From an uncultured beta proteobacterium (GTDB lineage: Bacteria; Pseudomonadota; Gammaproteobacteria; Burkholderiales; Burkholderiaceae_C), in the NCBI GenBank assembly GCA_903960915.1, contig CAJCCO010000049.1, positions 1 to 54,071 on the forward strand: 54,071 nt of DNA. Direction: 5' to 3'. This document shows, piece by piece, positions 42,943-52,923 of the stretch. The position numbers were made by a program, and so were the translations under genes. Below the pieces are notes generated by a model. That model ran no database searches and was not told where the DNA came from. It saw only the letters and a list, made by a program, of their open reading frames with translations. Position 1 is the first letter of the stretch. Each line of letters begins with the position of its first letter.

Positions 42943-44064
42943 TCAGGCCTTGATTTCCTTGGCGCTGATCTGGTACTTGAAGTCATCTGGCGCGTAAGAG
43001 TCCAGACGGCCGCTGGCGTTTTCTGCCACCGGGTACATAAAAAATCCCAGTTTGGCACCCTGGCTTTTGGGCAACACCAGATCGTGCGCGGTGTTGTAGC
43101 CCATCCAGTTGCCTTCCCAGCTGCCAAACAAGGCCTTGTTGACCGGCGCCACCACGGCGTGCTGCGGGCTCTTGATCCAATCGGGCGTTTCCTGACGCAT
43201 CACTTTGGTGACGTCGGCCGGGTCCATCGCCACCCAGCCCTGGCCAGACAGGTACACCTCGGCCCGGCAATGTTGCGCGCCCTTGAGGCTGGCCGAATTG
43301 CCGCCCAGCTCCTTGTAGCCAAAGGCTGAGGGCGCCACGCGCAAGCCATACACATCGCGTGCCGGCAGGCCGACGGCGCGGCACAGGCCCACAAACAGGG
43401 CGTTCAAGTCAGCGCACTTGCCGCTCAGGTTGCCGGTTTCCAGCATGGTCTTGATATCGCCTTCACCACAGCCGCGCACCTTGGGTTCGCGGAAGGTGTT
43501 GGCCACGATCCAGTCAAACAGCTTTTGCGCTTTGTCAGCCTCGGTGCTGGCGCCCTTGATGGCCGCTTGTGCAGTGCTGCGCACAATGCCGTCCGTGGGC
43601 AACAGTTGGGTCGGCTGGGTCCAGGCCTTGAGCGTGGCGGCGTCTTCTGTCGGGGTGGACTTTTGCGTCCAGTTGACGGCGCGGTTTTGCGTTTGAATGC
43701 GGCTGGTGAGTTCAACAAAAGGCTGCGCTTCAGTGCCGGCAAACTCGGCGTACAGCAGGTGAAAGCCTTGTTTGGCGTCTTTCACCAGCTCGGTCTTGCC
43801 GTTGCTGGTAAAGCTGCTGTCCTGCGACTTTTGCCAGTCGGTGTTGACCGAAGGTATGGGCAACCAAACGCGGGTTGCGCCCTGTGGCTTGACCAGGTCA
43901 ACCCGGGTGGTGACCTCAAAGGTGCGCCAGTTGCCTGGCTGCGGGTTGAACTGGCGCTCCACGGGGGTTTGGGCGAAAGACAACGCGGGCACGGCGCAAG
44001 CTGCGGCAGCGGCGGTTGTTTGTTGAAGAAAAATGCGGCGGCCCAAGGGGCGAGCGGTGGTCAT
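42943..44064 (-). CDS. Exported transglutaminase-like protein (Tat signal)
   Basis: 373 residues. Start MTTARPLGRRIFLQQ carries a Tat motif (RRIFLQ) and a hydrophobic stretch ending in ALSFAQ, so export in folded form is likely. Transglutaminase core: GNLSGKCADLNALFVGLCRAVGL (split: SGKCADLNAL with the catalytic Cys), HCRAEVYLSGQGWVAMDPADV with His and Asp of the triad. It may act as a protease or amidase in the periplasm; the substrate is not known. The frame is open to 44301, but ATG 44064 is clearly the start. A 104-base gap separates it from the TlpA-like gene. Confidence 0.88.
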   Translation of the reverse strand: MTTARPLGRRIFLQQTTAAAAACAVPALSFAQTPVERQFNPQPGNWRTFEVTTRVDLVKPQGATRVWLPIPSVNTDWQKSQDSSFTSNGKTELVKDAKQGFHLLYAEFAGTEAQPFVELTSRIQTQNRAVNWTQKSTPTEDAATLKAWTQPTQLLPTDGIVRSTAQAAIKGASTEADKAQKLFDWIVANTFREPKVRGCGEGDIKTMLETGNLSGKCADLNALFVGLCRAVGLPARDVYGLRVAPSAFGYKELGGNSASLKGAQHCRAEVYLSGQGWVAMDPADVTKVMRQETPDWIKSPQHAVVAPVNKALFGSWEGNWMGYNTAHDLVLPKSQGAKLGFFMYPVAENASGRLDSYAPDDFKYQISAKEIKA

Positions 44065-44168
44065 AAAGAGAACTCCGGAATAGTGAGAAAACAGGCGCAG
44101 TCGGCGTAGGTCAAGGTACGCCGAAACTGGCACGGGCAGACCGGGACGCGCCCGGTGCTGCGGCGCGA

Positions 44169-44687
44169 TTATCGCTGCACGATAGGGGCCAGCAAGCGAG
44201 CCGCCTCTGGCGTGCTCCAGTCCAGGCCGCCGCGCACCACGCGGTGCACCCGGCCATCGGCGCCTACCAGCACCGTGCTGGGAAACACCGTCACGCCCCA
44301 CTGGCGCGCCAACTGCCCTTGCGGGTCGGGCAACACCGGCAAGCGCAAATTTTCGCGCTGGGCAAAACGCAGCGCCACAGCGGGTGACTCCTTGAAATTG
44401 ACCGCCAGCACCACCAGCCGCTGCGGGGCATAGGTGGACGTCAAACCCTGCAGCGAGGGCATTTCAGCGCGGCACGGTTCGCACCAAGAGGCCCAGAAGT
44501 TGATGAGTACCACTTGGCCGCGCAGGTCGGCGAGGCGCCAAACCTGGCCATCGAGGTCGGCGGCCACCAGCGCCGGCACCGCTTTTTTAGCCGGCCAGGG
44601 CAGCGCCTCGTACCCTTGAGACCAGGCGGAGGTGAGACACGCGGCCAGCAGGGCCATGGCCAGGGCGGCCTGGCAGTGACGCTTCAA
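44169..44687 (-). CDS. TlpA-type thioredoxin-like protein
   Basis: 172 residues. Thioredoxin fold with the active-site WCEPC (C69, C72) in [18 protein letters not shown]; residues 40-165 cover the domain. The N-terminus has a signal and LLAAC (C17), a possible lipobox, so it may be a periplasmic lipoprotein; signal-peptidase I cleavage after AWSQ is the alternative. It reduces disulfides, for example in cytochrome c maturation. ATG overlaps the alaS stop by ATGA (44684-44687), indicating coupling. Confidence 0.9.
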   Translation of the reverse strand: MKRHCQAALAMALLAACLTSAWSQGYEALPWPAKKAVPALVAADLDGQVWRLADLRGQVVLINFWASWCEPCRAEMPSLQGLTSTYAPQRLVVLAVNFKESPAVALRFAQRENLRLPVLPDPQGQLARQWGVTVFPSTVLVGADGRVHRVVRGGLDWSTPEAARLLAPIVQR

Positions 44688-47314
44688 AGTTTGCCAGTGA
44701 CCCAGGCTTGCACGCTGGCCAGGGCCGCGTCAAGCTTGGCAGGCTCGGTGCCGCCGGCCATGGCCATGTCGGGTTTGCCGCCGCCTTTGCCACCCACCTG
44801 GGCGGCAATGAAGTTGACCAACTCGCCGGCCTTGACCTGGCCCATACAGTCGGGCGTTACGCCCGCAGCAATCTGTACTTTGTCGCCGTCCACAGCGCCC
44901 AGCACGATCACGGCAGACTTCAATTTGTCCTTGAGCTTGTCCATGGTGTCGCGCAGGGTTTTGGTGTCGGCGGCTTCCAGGCGGGCCACCAACAACTTGA
45001 TGCCCTTGATCTCGACTGCCTGCGTCAGCAGCTCGTCACCTGCGGCCGAGGCCAGCTTGCCTTTGAGCGCGGCAATTTCTTTTTCCAGCGCCTTCACGTG
45101 GTCCAGCACCTGGCCGACGCGCTCGGTCACCTCGGCCACCGGGGCTTTGAGCGCATGGGCCACTTGCTCCACCGTGTGTTCCAGGTGCTGCATATAGGCC
45201 AGCGCGTTGTCGCCGGTCACCGCTTCAATTCGGCGCACGCCAGAGGCCACGCCGCTCTCGGCCACGACCTTGAACAGGCCAATGTCGCCGGTGCGCTGCA
45301 CGTGGGTGCCGCCGCACAGTTCGGTGGTGCTGCCAATGTCCAGCACGCGCACGATCTCGCCGTATTTCTCGCCAAACAGCATCATGGCGCCCGTTTGCTT
45401 GGCCTCCTCAATACCCATCAAACGCGCTTGGGTGGCCGCGTTGCTCAGAATCTCGGCATTCACCAGTTGCTCGATTTCAACGATCTGTGCCTCGGTCACC
45501 GGGGCGTTGTGCGAGAAGTCAAAGCGGGTGCGCTCGGGCGTCACCAAGCTGCCCTTTTGCATGACATGGCCGCCCAGTACCTGGTGCAGCGCATGGTGCA
45601 TCAAGTGGGTCACGCTGTGGTTGCGCATGGTGGCCGCGCGCCTGGCGGTGTCCACCTGGGCCGCGACGGCGTCGCCCACCTTCAGGGTGCCAGTGCTCAG
45701 TACGCCATGGTGGCCAAACACATCGGCCTTGATCTTTTGGGTATCGGCCACCGCAAAACTGGCGCCGGCGCCGAGCAGCACACCCTGGTCGCCCACCTGG
45801 CCACCGCTTTCGCTGTAGAACGGGGTGGTGTCGAGCACCACCACACCGGCTTGGCCGGCGCTCAGGCTGCTGACAGCCACGCCGTCTGCATACAGGCCCA
45901 GCACGCGGCTCTGGGCGTCCAGGCGCTCGTAGCCGACAAAGTCGTTGCCCTCGCCGCTGTACTCCAGCGCGCGGTCTTGCTTGAACTTGCCAGCGGCGCG
46001 GCCCTGGGCTTTTTGTTTTTCCATGGCGGCGTGAAAGCCAGCGTCGTCCACACTCAGGCCACGCTCCCGGCACACGTCAGCAGAGAGATCCAGCGGGAAA
46101 CCAAAGGTGTCGTGCAGCTTGAAGGCCACTTCACCGGGTAGCACCTGAACGCCACCGTCCAACGCGGCATCCAGAATTTGCATGCCATTGGCCAGGGTCT
46201 CGAAGAAGCGCTCTTCTTCGGCCTTGAGCACCTCGGTGATGCGTTGCTGGTCGGCCGCCAGTTTGGGGTAGGCCGCACCCATCAGCGCCACCAGGTCGGG
46301 CACCATTTTGTGGAAGAACGGCGTGCCTTTGCCCAGCTTGTAACCGTGGCGAATGGCGCGGCGCACAATGCGCCGCTGCACGTAGCCGCGGCCTTCGTTG
46401 GACGGCGTCACGCCATCGCTGACCAAAAAGGCAGTGGCGCGAATGTGGTCGGCAATCACCCTGAGCGAGTTGTTTTTCAGGTCGGTGCAGCCGGTTTCGC
46501 GCGCAGCGGCCTTGATGAGCGCGTCAAAAATGTCAATCTCGTAGTTGCTGTGCACGTGCTGCAAAATAGCCGCCAGGCGCTCCAGCCCCATGCCGGTGTC
46601 CACGCACGGAGCGGGCAGTTTGACCAGGCTGCCGTCAGGCTGCATGTCGAACTGCATGAACACGTGGTTCCAGATTTCAATGAAGCGGTCGCCGTCTTCA
46701 CCCGGGCTACCGGGGGGGCCGCCAGGAATGTGGTCGCCGTGGTCGTAAAAAATCTCCGAACAGGGACCGCACGGGCCGGTGTCGGCCATCATCCAGAAGT
46801 TGTCGGAGGCGTATTTTTTGCCCTTGTTGTCGCCAATGCGCACAATGCGGTCAGCCGGCAGTCCAATTTCTTGGTGCCAGATGTCGTAGGCCTCCTGGTC
46901 GTCAATGTAGACCGTCACCAGCAGCTTCTCGGGCGGCAGTTTGTAAACCTGCGTCAGCAGCTCCCAGCCCCACTTGAGCGAATCGCGCTTGAAGTAATCG
47001 CCAAAGCTCCAGTTGCCCAGCATCTCGAAAAAGGTGTGGTGGCGCGCGGTGTAGCCCACGTTTTCCAGGTCGTTGTGCTTGCCACCAGCGCGCAGGCAGG
47101 CTTGCACCGAAGCGGCGCGCACGTAGGAGCGCTTGTCGCTACCCAGAAACACGTCCTTGAACTGCACCATGCCGGAGTTGGTGAACATCAGCGTGGGGTC
47201 GTTGCCCGGTACCAGCGGGCTCGACGCTACCGTGGTGTGGCCTTTGGACTCGAAGAAGTCGAGAAATATCTTGCGGATATCGGCAACGGAAACGGGAGCA
47301 GCAGTTGAAGTCAT
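44684..47314 (-). CDS. alaS: Alanyl-tRNA synthetase
   Basis: 876 residues. Class-II synthetase with editing domain. Motifs: [16 protein letters not shown] near the start, [10 protein letters not shown], editing site [11 protein letters not shown] with [13 protein letters not shown] (zinc ligands), and the C-terminal DHHA1-like domain ending [14 protein letters not shown]. The frame extends to 47362, but ATG 47314 ([14 protein letters not shown]) is the family start. Stop overlaps the TlpA-like start. The 100-base gap to gabR shows no clear promoter. Confidence 0.98.
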   Translation of the reverse strand: MTSTAAPVSVADIRKIFLDFFESKGHTTVASSPLVPGNDPTLMFTNSGMVQFKDVFLGSDKRSYVRAASVQACLRAGGKHNDLENVGYTARHHTFFEMLGNWSFGDYFKRDSLKWGWELLTQVYKLPPEKLLVTVYIDDQEAYDIWHQEIGLPADRIVRIGDNKGKKYASDNFWMMADTGPCGPCSEIFYDHGDHIPGGPPGSPGEDGDRFIEIWNHVFMQFDMQPDGSLVKLPAPCVDTGMGLERLAAILQHVHSNYEIDIFDALIKAAARETGCTDLKNNSLRVIADHIRATAFLVSDGVTPSNEGRGYVQRRIVRRAIRHGYKLGKGTPFFHKMVPDLVALMGAAYPKLAADQQRITEVLKAEEERFFETLANGMQILDAALDGGVQVLPGEVAFKLHDTFGFPLDLSADVCRERGLSVDDAGFHAAMEKQKAQGRAAGKFKQDRALEYSGEGNDFVGYERLDAQSRVLGLYADGVAVSSLSAGQAGVVVLDTTPFYSESGGQVGDQGVLLGAGASFAVADTQKIKADVFGHHGVLSTGTLKVGDAVAAQVDTARRAATMRNHSVTHLMHHALHQVLGGHVMQKGSLVTPERTRFDFSHNAPVTEAQIVEIEQLVNAEILSNAATQARLMGIEEAKQTGAMMLFGEKYGEIVRVLDIGSTTELCGGTHVQRTGDIGLFKVVAESGVASGVRRIEAVTGDNALAYMQHLEHTVEQVAHALKAPVAEVTERVGQVLDHVKALEKEIAALKGKLASAAGDELLTQAVEIKGIKLLVARLEAADTKTLRDTMDKLKDKLKSAVIVLGAVDGDKVQIAAGVTPDCMGQVKAGELVNFIAAQVGGKGGGKPDMAMAGGTEPAKLDAALASVQAWVTGKL

Positions 47315-47416
47315 GGCGAAGGGGGTGTTGAAGGGTTCACAGGCCGGGGGAAAGATGCCCACCCGGCGAAGCGTTGGATTTTAAGGCATCCAAAGGCCCT
47401 GCCAGGTGCTAGCAAG

Positions 47417-48820
47417 TCACGCCAAAGGCGGGCACTGCGCGCGCAGGTAGTCAAAGATGGCGGGTTCTTCACAGAAGGCCACATTGAACCGCATCCAGGG
47501 GCTGGGCTGCATCTCCGGGCCAAACAAATGGCCGGGCCCCAGCAAAATGTCCTGCTCGGTGGCCTTGTAGGCCAACTCGCCTGAATTGGCCATGTTCGGA
47601 TGCCGCGCCCACAGAAAAATACCGGCCTTGGGCTCGGCAAATAGCTCAAACCCCACCTTGAGCAACTGGGCGGCTGCGATGGCATGGGCCTTGGCCAGGC
47701 GTTCACGCAGCACTTTGAGGTGTTTGCGCCAGCGCCCGTCCATCAAGGCGCCATAGGCCAGACGCTCGCTGAACTCCGAGGAGGTCAGGCCGGAGATCAT
47801 CTTGAGCTGGGCCAGGTCTTCGAGCAAATCCGGGCTGGCCGCCAGGTAACCCACGCGGATGTTGGGGGAAATGGTCTTGGAAAAACTGCTGATGTAGATC
47901 ACCCGGTTCAACTGGTCCAGGCTGGCCAGCGAGGGACGCGGTTCGGGGTCCAGGTCGGCGTAGATGTCGTTTTCCACCACCAAAAAATCGTACTTGTCGG
48001 CCAGTTGCATGACGCGGTGCAGGTGCGCCAGCTGCGCCACCGAGCCGGTTGGGCTTTGCAGCCGGGGTTGGGTAAAAAACACCTTGGGCTGGTGCGCAAT
48101 CACCAGCTGCTCCAGCGCGTCCAGGTCGTAGCCGGCCGGGGTTCTGGGCACGCCCAACAACCGGGCGCCCAAAAAACGCAGCGAGAACAACAGATTGGGA
48201 TAGCCCGGTGAATCGACCAGCACCGCATCGCCCGGGCGCACCAGGCGACGGGCCGCCAGGTCCATGGCCTGGCTGGAGCCCTGCGTCAGCAGCACCTGCT
48301 CGGAGGTGACCGCTATTTCCTGCTCGGCCAGCACATCGCGCACCAGTTGGCGCAACGGCAAATAGCCTTTGGGTTCACCGTAGCCGCCCAGGTCCACCGA
48401 ATCGTTCGCCAGGCTGCGCAAACTGCGGCGCACCCCGTCTTCAAACAGCCAGTCCCCGGGCAGCCAGCCACAGCCCGGCTTCATGCGCAGCGCCCGATTC
48501 TCAAAAATGCTGCGCAGGTACCACATGGAGTCAAAGCTGAAATGCGGCCCGTGGCCCGACACCCCGGGCTCTGCCTCCGACTTGGGGCGGTGCTTGACGA
48601 AAAAGCCCGAATGAGGCCGGGACGCCAGAAAACCCTGCGCCACCAAGCGGTCATACGCGTCCACCACGGTGAACACGCTCACGCCATGGGCATGGGCGAG
48701 TTGTCGAATGGAGGGGGCTTTGGAGCCCGCACGCAGCGAACCGTCCTGAATCAGCTTGCGAAAGCCATCCACGATCTGCAAAACCAGCGGGGTCGAACTC
48801 TGAGGGTCAATCGTGAACAT
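47417..48820 (-). CDS. MocR-family regulator, GabR-like
   Basis: 467 residues. Fusion of a GntR-type HTH (STPLVLQIVDGFRKLIQDG, then SIRQLAHAHGVSVFTVVDAY) with an aminotransferase-like domain that binds PLP (LTQGSSQAMDLAARR, SSFSKTISPNIRVGYLA with the PLP lysine). In GabR, GABA and PLP switch the protein to activate gabT-gabD. ATG 48820 has GGAAGG 5 bases upstream; an upstream GTG (48826) is less likely. It is divergent from gabT, which fits regulation of gabTD. Confidence 0.9.
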   Translation of the reverse strand: MFTIDPQSSTPLVLQIVDGFRKLIQDGSLRAGSKAPSIRQLAHAHGVSVFTVVDAYDRLVAQGFLASRPHSGFFVKHRPKSEAEPGVSGHGPHFSFDSMWYLRSIFENRALRMKPGCGWLPGDWLFEDGVRRSLRSLANDSVDLGGYGEPKGYLPLRQLVRDVLAEQEIAVTSEQVLLTQGSSQAMDLAARRLVRPGDAVLVDSPGYPNLLFSLRFLGARLLGVPRTPAGYDLDALEQLVIAHQPKVFFTQPRLQSPTGSVAQLAHLHRVMQLADKYDFLVVENDIYADLDPEPRPSLASLDQLNRVIYISSFSKTISPNIRVGYLAASPDLLEDLAQLKMISGLTSSEFSERLAYGALMDGRWRKHLKVLRERLAKAHAIAAAQLLKVGFELFAEPKAGIFLWARHPNMANSGELAYKATEQDILLGPGHLFGPEMQPSPWMRFNVAFCEEPAIFDYLRAQCPPLA

Positions 48821-48896
48821 GCGCACCTTCCAGGGGGTTGATCTGTACTGGCCCAGACAGCTACACAGTACCCCTTGTGAAACCGGGTGCGTGTAC

Positions 48897-48938
48897 TTGG
48901 TCTGCGCTAGAACAAGTCTCTAAACTGGCCCAAGTTTA
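48897..48938 (+). promoter_or_regulatory. gabT promoter and candidate GabR operator
   Basis: -35 TTGGTC (48897-48902) and -10 TAAACT (48921-48926), 18 bases apart. The -10 is the left arm of a perfect dyad TAAACT-GGCCCA-AGTTTA (48921-48938). ACTGGCCCA at 48924-48932 is repeated at 48847-48855, 77 bases away, near the gabR start. Confidence 0.55.
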
Positions 48939-48977
48939 CAAATACCTGTTCAACACCCCACCGCACACTGGAGTCCT

Positions 48978-50276
48978 ATGCACCGCGAACCCCAACTCAA
49001 AAATGCCGCCCTGATGGCCCGTCGCCAAGCTGCCATTCCACGCGGCGTGGGCCAGAGCCATGAAATTTTCATCGCCCGGGGCGAAAACGCCGAAGTCTGG
49101 GACGTCGAAGGCAAGCGTTACGTCGACTTTGCCGGCGGCATTGCCGTGCTCAACACCGGGCATTGCCACCCTGCCGTGGTGGCCGCGGTCAAGGCGCAAA
49201 TTGACCTCTACACCCACACCTGCTTTCAGGTGCTGGCTTATGAGCCTTATGTTGAGTTGGCTGAGCGCATCAATGCCAAGGCGCCCGGTGACTTTGCCAA
49301 GAAAACCCTGTTTTTGACCACCGGCGCCGAAGCCGTTGAAAACGCTATCAAGATTGCCCGCGCCCACACCAAGCGCTCGGCGGTGATTGCCTTTACCAGC
49401 GGCTACCACGGCCGCACCCTGCTCACGCTGGGCCTGACGGGCAAAGTGGCGCCCTACAAAACCGGTTTTGGCCCGTTCCCGGCTGAAATTTTTCATGCCC
49501 AGTTTCCCAATGCGCTGCACGGCGTGAGCGTGGACGATTCCATCGCCTCCATCGAATCCATTTTCAAGAACGATGTAGAAGCCAGCCGGGTGGCGGCCAT
49601 CATCGTGGAGCCGGTCCAAGGCGAAGGCGGCTTCAACGTGGCCCCTTTTGATTTTCTGCAACGCCTGCGCGCCTTGTGCGACCAGCACGGCATTCTGCTG
49701 ATTGCCGATGAAATTCAAACCGGGGCTGGCCGCACCGGCACCTGGTTTGCCATTGAGCAAAGCGGCGTGGCCCCCGACATGATCACCATGGCCAAGTCCA
49801 TGGCCGGGGGTTATCCCATTTCTGCGGTGGTGGGGCGTGCCGAGGTGATGGACGCACCGGCTGCGGGCGGTCTAGGCGGCACCTATGCCGGCAGCCCCCT
49901 GGCCTGCGCCGCCGCCTTGGCCGTGCTGGATGTTTTTGAGCAAGAAAACCTGCTGGCACGCAGCCGCGAGTTGGGCCAGCGCCTGGTGTCTCAACTCCAG
50001 GCCATGGCCGCCCACAACCCCTGCATGGCCGAAGTGCGCGGCCTGGGCGCCATGGTGGCCGTCGAGCTTTGCAAAAACGGCGATATTCACCAGCCCGATG
50101 CCGACCTGACCAAGCGCCTGTGCCTTGAGGCGGGCAAGCGCGGCCTGATCCTGCTGTCCTGCGGCACCTACGGCAACGTGATCCGCATTCTGGTGCCGCT
50201 GACCGCCAGCAACGCGGTGGTGGATGAAGGCCTGGCCATCATCCAGGCCAGCTTGGCAGCGGTTCAAACGGCTTAA
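48978..50276 (+). CDS. gabT: 4-aminobutyrate aminotransferase
   Basis: 432 residues. Converts GABA and 2-oxoglutarate to succinate semialdehyde and glutamate. Class-III aminotransferase: FAGGIAVLNTGHCHPAVV, TTGAEAVENAIKIARAHT, ADEIQTGAGRTGTWFA and the PLP lysine in TMAKSMAGGYPISAVVGR. GGAG lies 8 bases before the ATG. gabD follows after 142 bases. The family also includes other omega-aminotransferases; context with gabD and a GabR-like regulator supports GABA. Confidence 0.94.
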   Translation: MHREPQLKNAALMARRQAAIPRGVGQSHEIFIARGENAEVWDVEGKRYVDFAGGIAVLNTGHCHPAVVAAVKAQIDLYTHTCFQVLAYEPYVELAERINAKAPGDFAKKTLFLTTGAEAVENAIKIARAHTKRSAVIAFTSGYHGRTLLTLGLTGKVAPYKTGFGPFPAEIFHAQFPNALHGVSVDDSIASIESIFKNDVEASRVAAIIVEPVQGEGGFNVAPFDFLQRLRALCDQHGILLIADEIQTGAGRTGTWFAIEQSGVAPDMITMAKSMAGGYPISAVVGRAEVMDAPAAGGLGGTYAGSPLACAAALAVLDVFEQENLLARSRELGQRLVSQLQAMAAHNPCMAEVRGLGAMVAVELCKNGDIHQPDADLTKRLCLEAGKRGLILLSCGTYGNVIRILVPLTASNAVVDEGLAIIQASLAAVQTA

Positions 50277-50418
50277 CCCCTGCGTGAGGGGCGCCCGGCC
50301 TGCGCTGGGAGCCCCTGCACCGGTTAACGGGTCAGCGAGTCATTACACTTGCGGTTTTCGCAAGCTGCTCTGCCCCACGCCATTCCGAACCACCCCCTAC
50401 ACACTGACCCATCGCACC

Positions 50419-51897
50419 ATGGACATGAAAACCTCCCCCCTTTCCCTGCTCAAAGACCCCAGTCTGCTCAAGACCGATGCGCTGATCAATGGCCAATGGG
50501 TCACAGGGGCCAGCCGTTTTGAGGTGCAAGACCCGTCCAACGGTCACCACCTGGCCGATGTCGCCAACCTGGGTGCCGCCGAGGCACACACCGCCATTGC
50601 CGCAGCCAACGCGGCCTGGCCGGCCTGGCGCAGCAAAACCGCCAAAGAGCGCAGCATCATTCTGCGTAAATGGTTCGACCTGCTGATGGCCAACCAAGAA
50701 GATTTGGGCCGCATCATGACCGCCGAGCAGGGCAAGCCGTTTGCCGAAGCCAAGGGCGAAGTGGCCTATGGCGCCAGCTTTGTGGAGTGGTTTGCCGAGG
50801 AGGCCAAGCGCGTCAACGGCGAGACCCTGCCCCAGTTTGACAACAACCGCCGCCTGCTGGTCTTGAAGCAGCCGATTGGCGTGTGCGCCGCCATCACCCC
50901 GTGGAACTTCCCGCTGGCCATGATCACCCGCAAGGTGGCCCCAGCCCTGGCGGCGGGTTGCACCGTCATTATCAAACCCGCTGAACTCACCCCCCTGACC
51001 GCCCTGGCGGCAGCCGAACTGGCGGTGCGTGCAGGCATTCCGGCCGGCGTACTCAACATGATCGTGGCCGACGCTGACAACTCCATCGCCGTGGGCAAGG
51101 TGCTGTGCGAAAGCGACGTGGTGCGCCACATCAGCTTCACCGGTTCCACCGAAGTGGGCCGCATTTTGATGGCGCAAAGCGCGCCCACCGTGAAGAAGCT
51201 CTCGCTTGAACTCGGCGGCAACGCGCCCTTCCTGGTGTTTGACGATGCCGACATCGACTCCGCCGTAGAAGGCGCCATGCTCAGCAAATACCGCAACGCC
51301 GGCCAAACCTGCGTATGCGCCAACCGCTTTTACGTGCAAGACGGCGTGTATGACGAATTCGTCAGCAAGTTCACCGCCAAGGTCAAAGCACTCAAAGTGG
51401 GCAACGGCTTTGAAGACGGCGTGATGCAAGGCCCCTTGATTGAAGACGCCGCCGTAGACAAAGTCAGCCGCCATGTGGCCGACGCCTTGGCCAAAGGCGG
51501 CCGCATCACCGCCGGGGGCCACAAACTGCCCGGTCAGTTTTTCGAACCCACCGTGATGGCAGACGCCTCGGCAGACATGCTGTGCGCCAAAGAAGAAACC
51601 TTTGGCCCGTTTGCGCCTGTGTTCCGCTTCACAACCGAGCAGGAGGCCATTGACGCCGCCAACAACACCGAGTTTGGGTTGGCCAGCTACTTTTACAGCC
51701 GCGACGTGGGCCGCATTTTCCGCGTCAGCGAAGCGCTGGAGTACGGCATGGTGGGCATCAACGTGGGCATTCTGGCCACCGAGCACGTGCCCTTTGGCGG
51801 CGTGAAGCAGTCCGGCCTAGGACGCGAAGGCTCGCACCACGGCATGGATGATTACGTGGAGATCAAGTACCTGTGTATTGGTGACATCTTGCGCTAA
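50419..51897 (+). CDS. gabD: NADP-dependent succinate-semialdehyde dehydrogenase
   Basis: 492 residues from ATG 50419 (frame open to 50224). Oxidises succinate semialdehyde to succinate. Motifs: ITPWNFPLAMITRK, FTGSTEVGRILM, ELGGNAPFLVFDDAD with the catalytic Glu and NAGQTCVCANRFYV with the nucleophilic Cys, then GLGREGSHHGMDDYVE. Strong match to GabD. ATG 50425 is also possible. Works with gabT to channel GABA into the citric acid cycle. The 142-base gap has no second promoter that I can see. Confidence 0.95.
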   Translation: MDMKTSPLSLLKDPSLLKTDALINGQWVTGASRFEVQDPSNGHHLADVANLGAAEAHTAIAAANAAWPAWRSKTAKERSIILRKWFDLLMANQEDLGRIMTAEQGKPFAEAKGEVAYGASFVEWFAEEAKRVNGETLPQFDNNRRLLVLKQPIGVCAAITPWNFPLAMITRKVAPALAAGCTVIIKPAELTPLTALAAAELAVRAGIPAGVLNMIVADADNSIAVGKVLCESDVVRHISFTGSTEVGRILMAQSAPTVKKLSLELGGNAPFLVFDDADIDSAVEGAMLSKYRNAGQTCVCANRFYVQDGVYDEFVSKFTAKVKALKVGNGFEDGVMQGPLIEDAAVDKVSRHVADALAKGGRITAGGHKLPGQFFEPTVMADASADMLCAKEETFGPFAPVFRFTTEQEAIDAANNTEFGLASYFYSRDVGRIFRVSEALEYGMVGINVGILATEHVPFGGVKQSGLGREGSHHGMDDYVEIKYLCIGDILR

Positions 51898-51908
51898 TTT
51901 GACAGGCC

Positions 51909-52850
51909 ATGACTACCCAGTTCCCCCCCTCCAGCCCTCACAACCAGCCCCAAAGAAACCAGCCGCCCGAAAGCATCGAGTGGCCTACCTGGCTGCTCAT
52001 TGCCACCATTTACGGCGGTTGGGCCGCCACGGTGCTGGCGTACCGGCAAATGCCGCCCTGGCTTGGCCAGACCTTGCTGGTGCTGCTGAGTGCCTGGCAC
52101 CTGAGCCTGCAGCATGAGCTGCTGCACGGGCACCCGACGCGCAACAAAGCCATCAACCGCCTGCTGGCTTTGTGGCCGGTCAGCGTCTGGTTTCCGTTTG
52201 ACATTTACCGCGACAGCCACTTAAGCCACCACCGCGACAAGCTGTTGACTACACCCGGGGTGGACCCCGAGTCCAACTACCTGGCGCCGGCCCACTACCA
52301 GCAAATAAGCCGCGTGCACCAGGCGCTGCAGTTGGCCTTGCGCACCTCGCTGGGCCGCTGGCTGCTGGGGCCCGCCGTGGCCATTTACGGGCTGACCAAA
52401 AACACCCTCCAAGAGTTCTTGCGTGGCGACTGGCGCTACCTGGGCACCTGGGCGCTGCATTTGCCCTTGCTGGCGCTCATGCTGTGGTGGATGCAAGCAC
52501 AGGCGGGTATCAACCCCCTGCACTACCTGGCCGGTGTGGCCTACCCGGCCTTGGGCTTGGCCATGCTGCGCTCGTTTTATGAGCACCGGCCTGTGCCAGA
52601 GGCTGCGCACCGCACCGTCATCAACGAGGCGGGCCTACCCTGGCGCCTGCTCTACCTGAACAACAACTACCACGCCGTGCACCACGACCTGCCCAGCCTG
52701 GCCTGGTACCGCATACCGGCGGCCTACCGGGCCGATGCTGCAGGTTTTGCGCAGCGCAACCAGGGCTTTGTTCTGCCCGGATACACCGCCTTTTTACTCA
52801 AGCACGCGGTCAAACCGGTGGACTCCCCCGAACACCCCGGGTTTCATTAA
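51909..52850 (+). CDS. Membrane fatty acid desaturase
   Basis: 313 residues. Three histidine boxes of di-iron desaturases: HELLHGH (H69-H75), HLSHH (H104-H108) and NYHAVHH near residue 250. Membrane helices flank them (WLLIATIYGGWAATVLAY, LLVLLSAWHLSL and LLALMLWWMQA). It introduces a double bond into a lipid-linked acyl chain or a related hydrocarbon; the substrate is not clear. It follows gabD by 11 bases, which looks accidental, and precedes a PhnD-like gene. Confidence 0.9.
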   Translation: MTTQFPPSSPHNQPQRNQPPESIEWPTWLLIATIYGGWAATVLAYRQMPPWLGQTLLVLLSAWHLSLQHELLHGHPTRNKAINRLLALWPVSVWFPFDIYRDSHLSHHRDKLLTTPGVDPESNYLAPAHYQQISRVHQALQLALRTSLGRWLLGPAVAIYGLTKNTLQEFLRGDWRYLGTWALHLPLLALMLWWMQAQAGINPLHYLAGVAYPALGLAMLRSFYEHRPVPEAAHRTVINEAGLPWRLLYLNNNYHAVHHDLPSLAWYRIPAAYRADAAGFAQRNQGFVLPGYTAFLLKHAVKPVDSPEHPGFH

Positions 52851-52903
52851 TCTTTGTCATTAATTTTTTCATTAACCGGTTGCCATTGGCCGGTTGTCAT
52901 TCA
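52845..52903. repeat. Small tandem repeats after the desaturase gene
   Basis: CATTAA occurs three times (52845-52850, 52858-52863, 52870-52875), the first including the desaturase stop. Two 14-base units CCGGTTGCCATTGG (52876-52889) and CCGGTTGTCATTCA (52890-52903) follow. Replication slippage is the likely origin. Confidence 0.7.
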
Positions 52904-52923
52904 CCCCAAGCCCTCCGAATTTC

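Noticed and set aside
44708..46141. 477-aa plus-strand frame opposite alaS
   Set aside because: Antisense of alaS; His/Gly/Val-biased composition typical of reverse frames.
50332..51786. 484-aa minus-strand frame opposite gabD
   Set aside because: Antisense of gabD, which is clearly recognisable.
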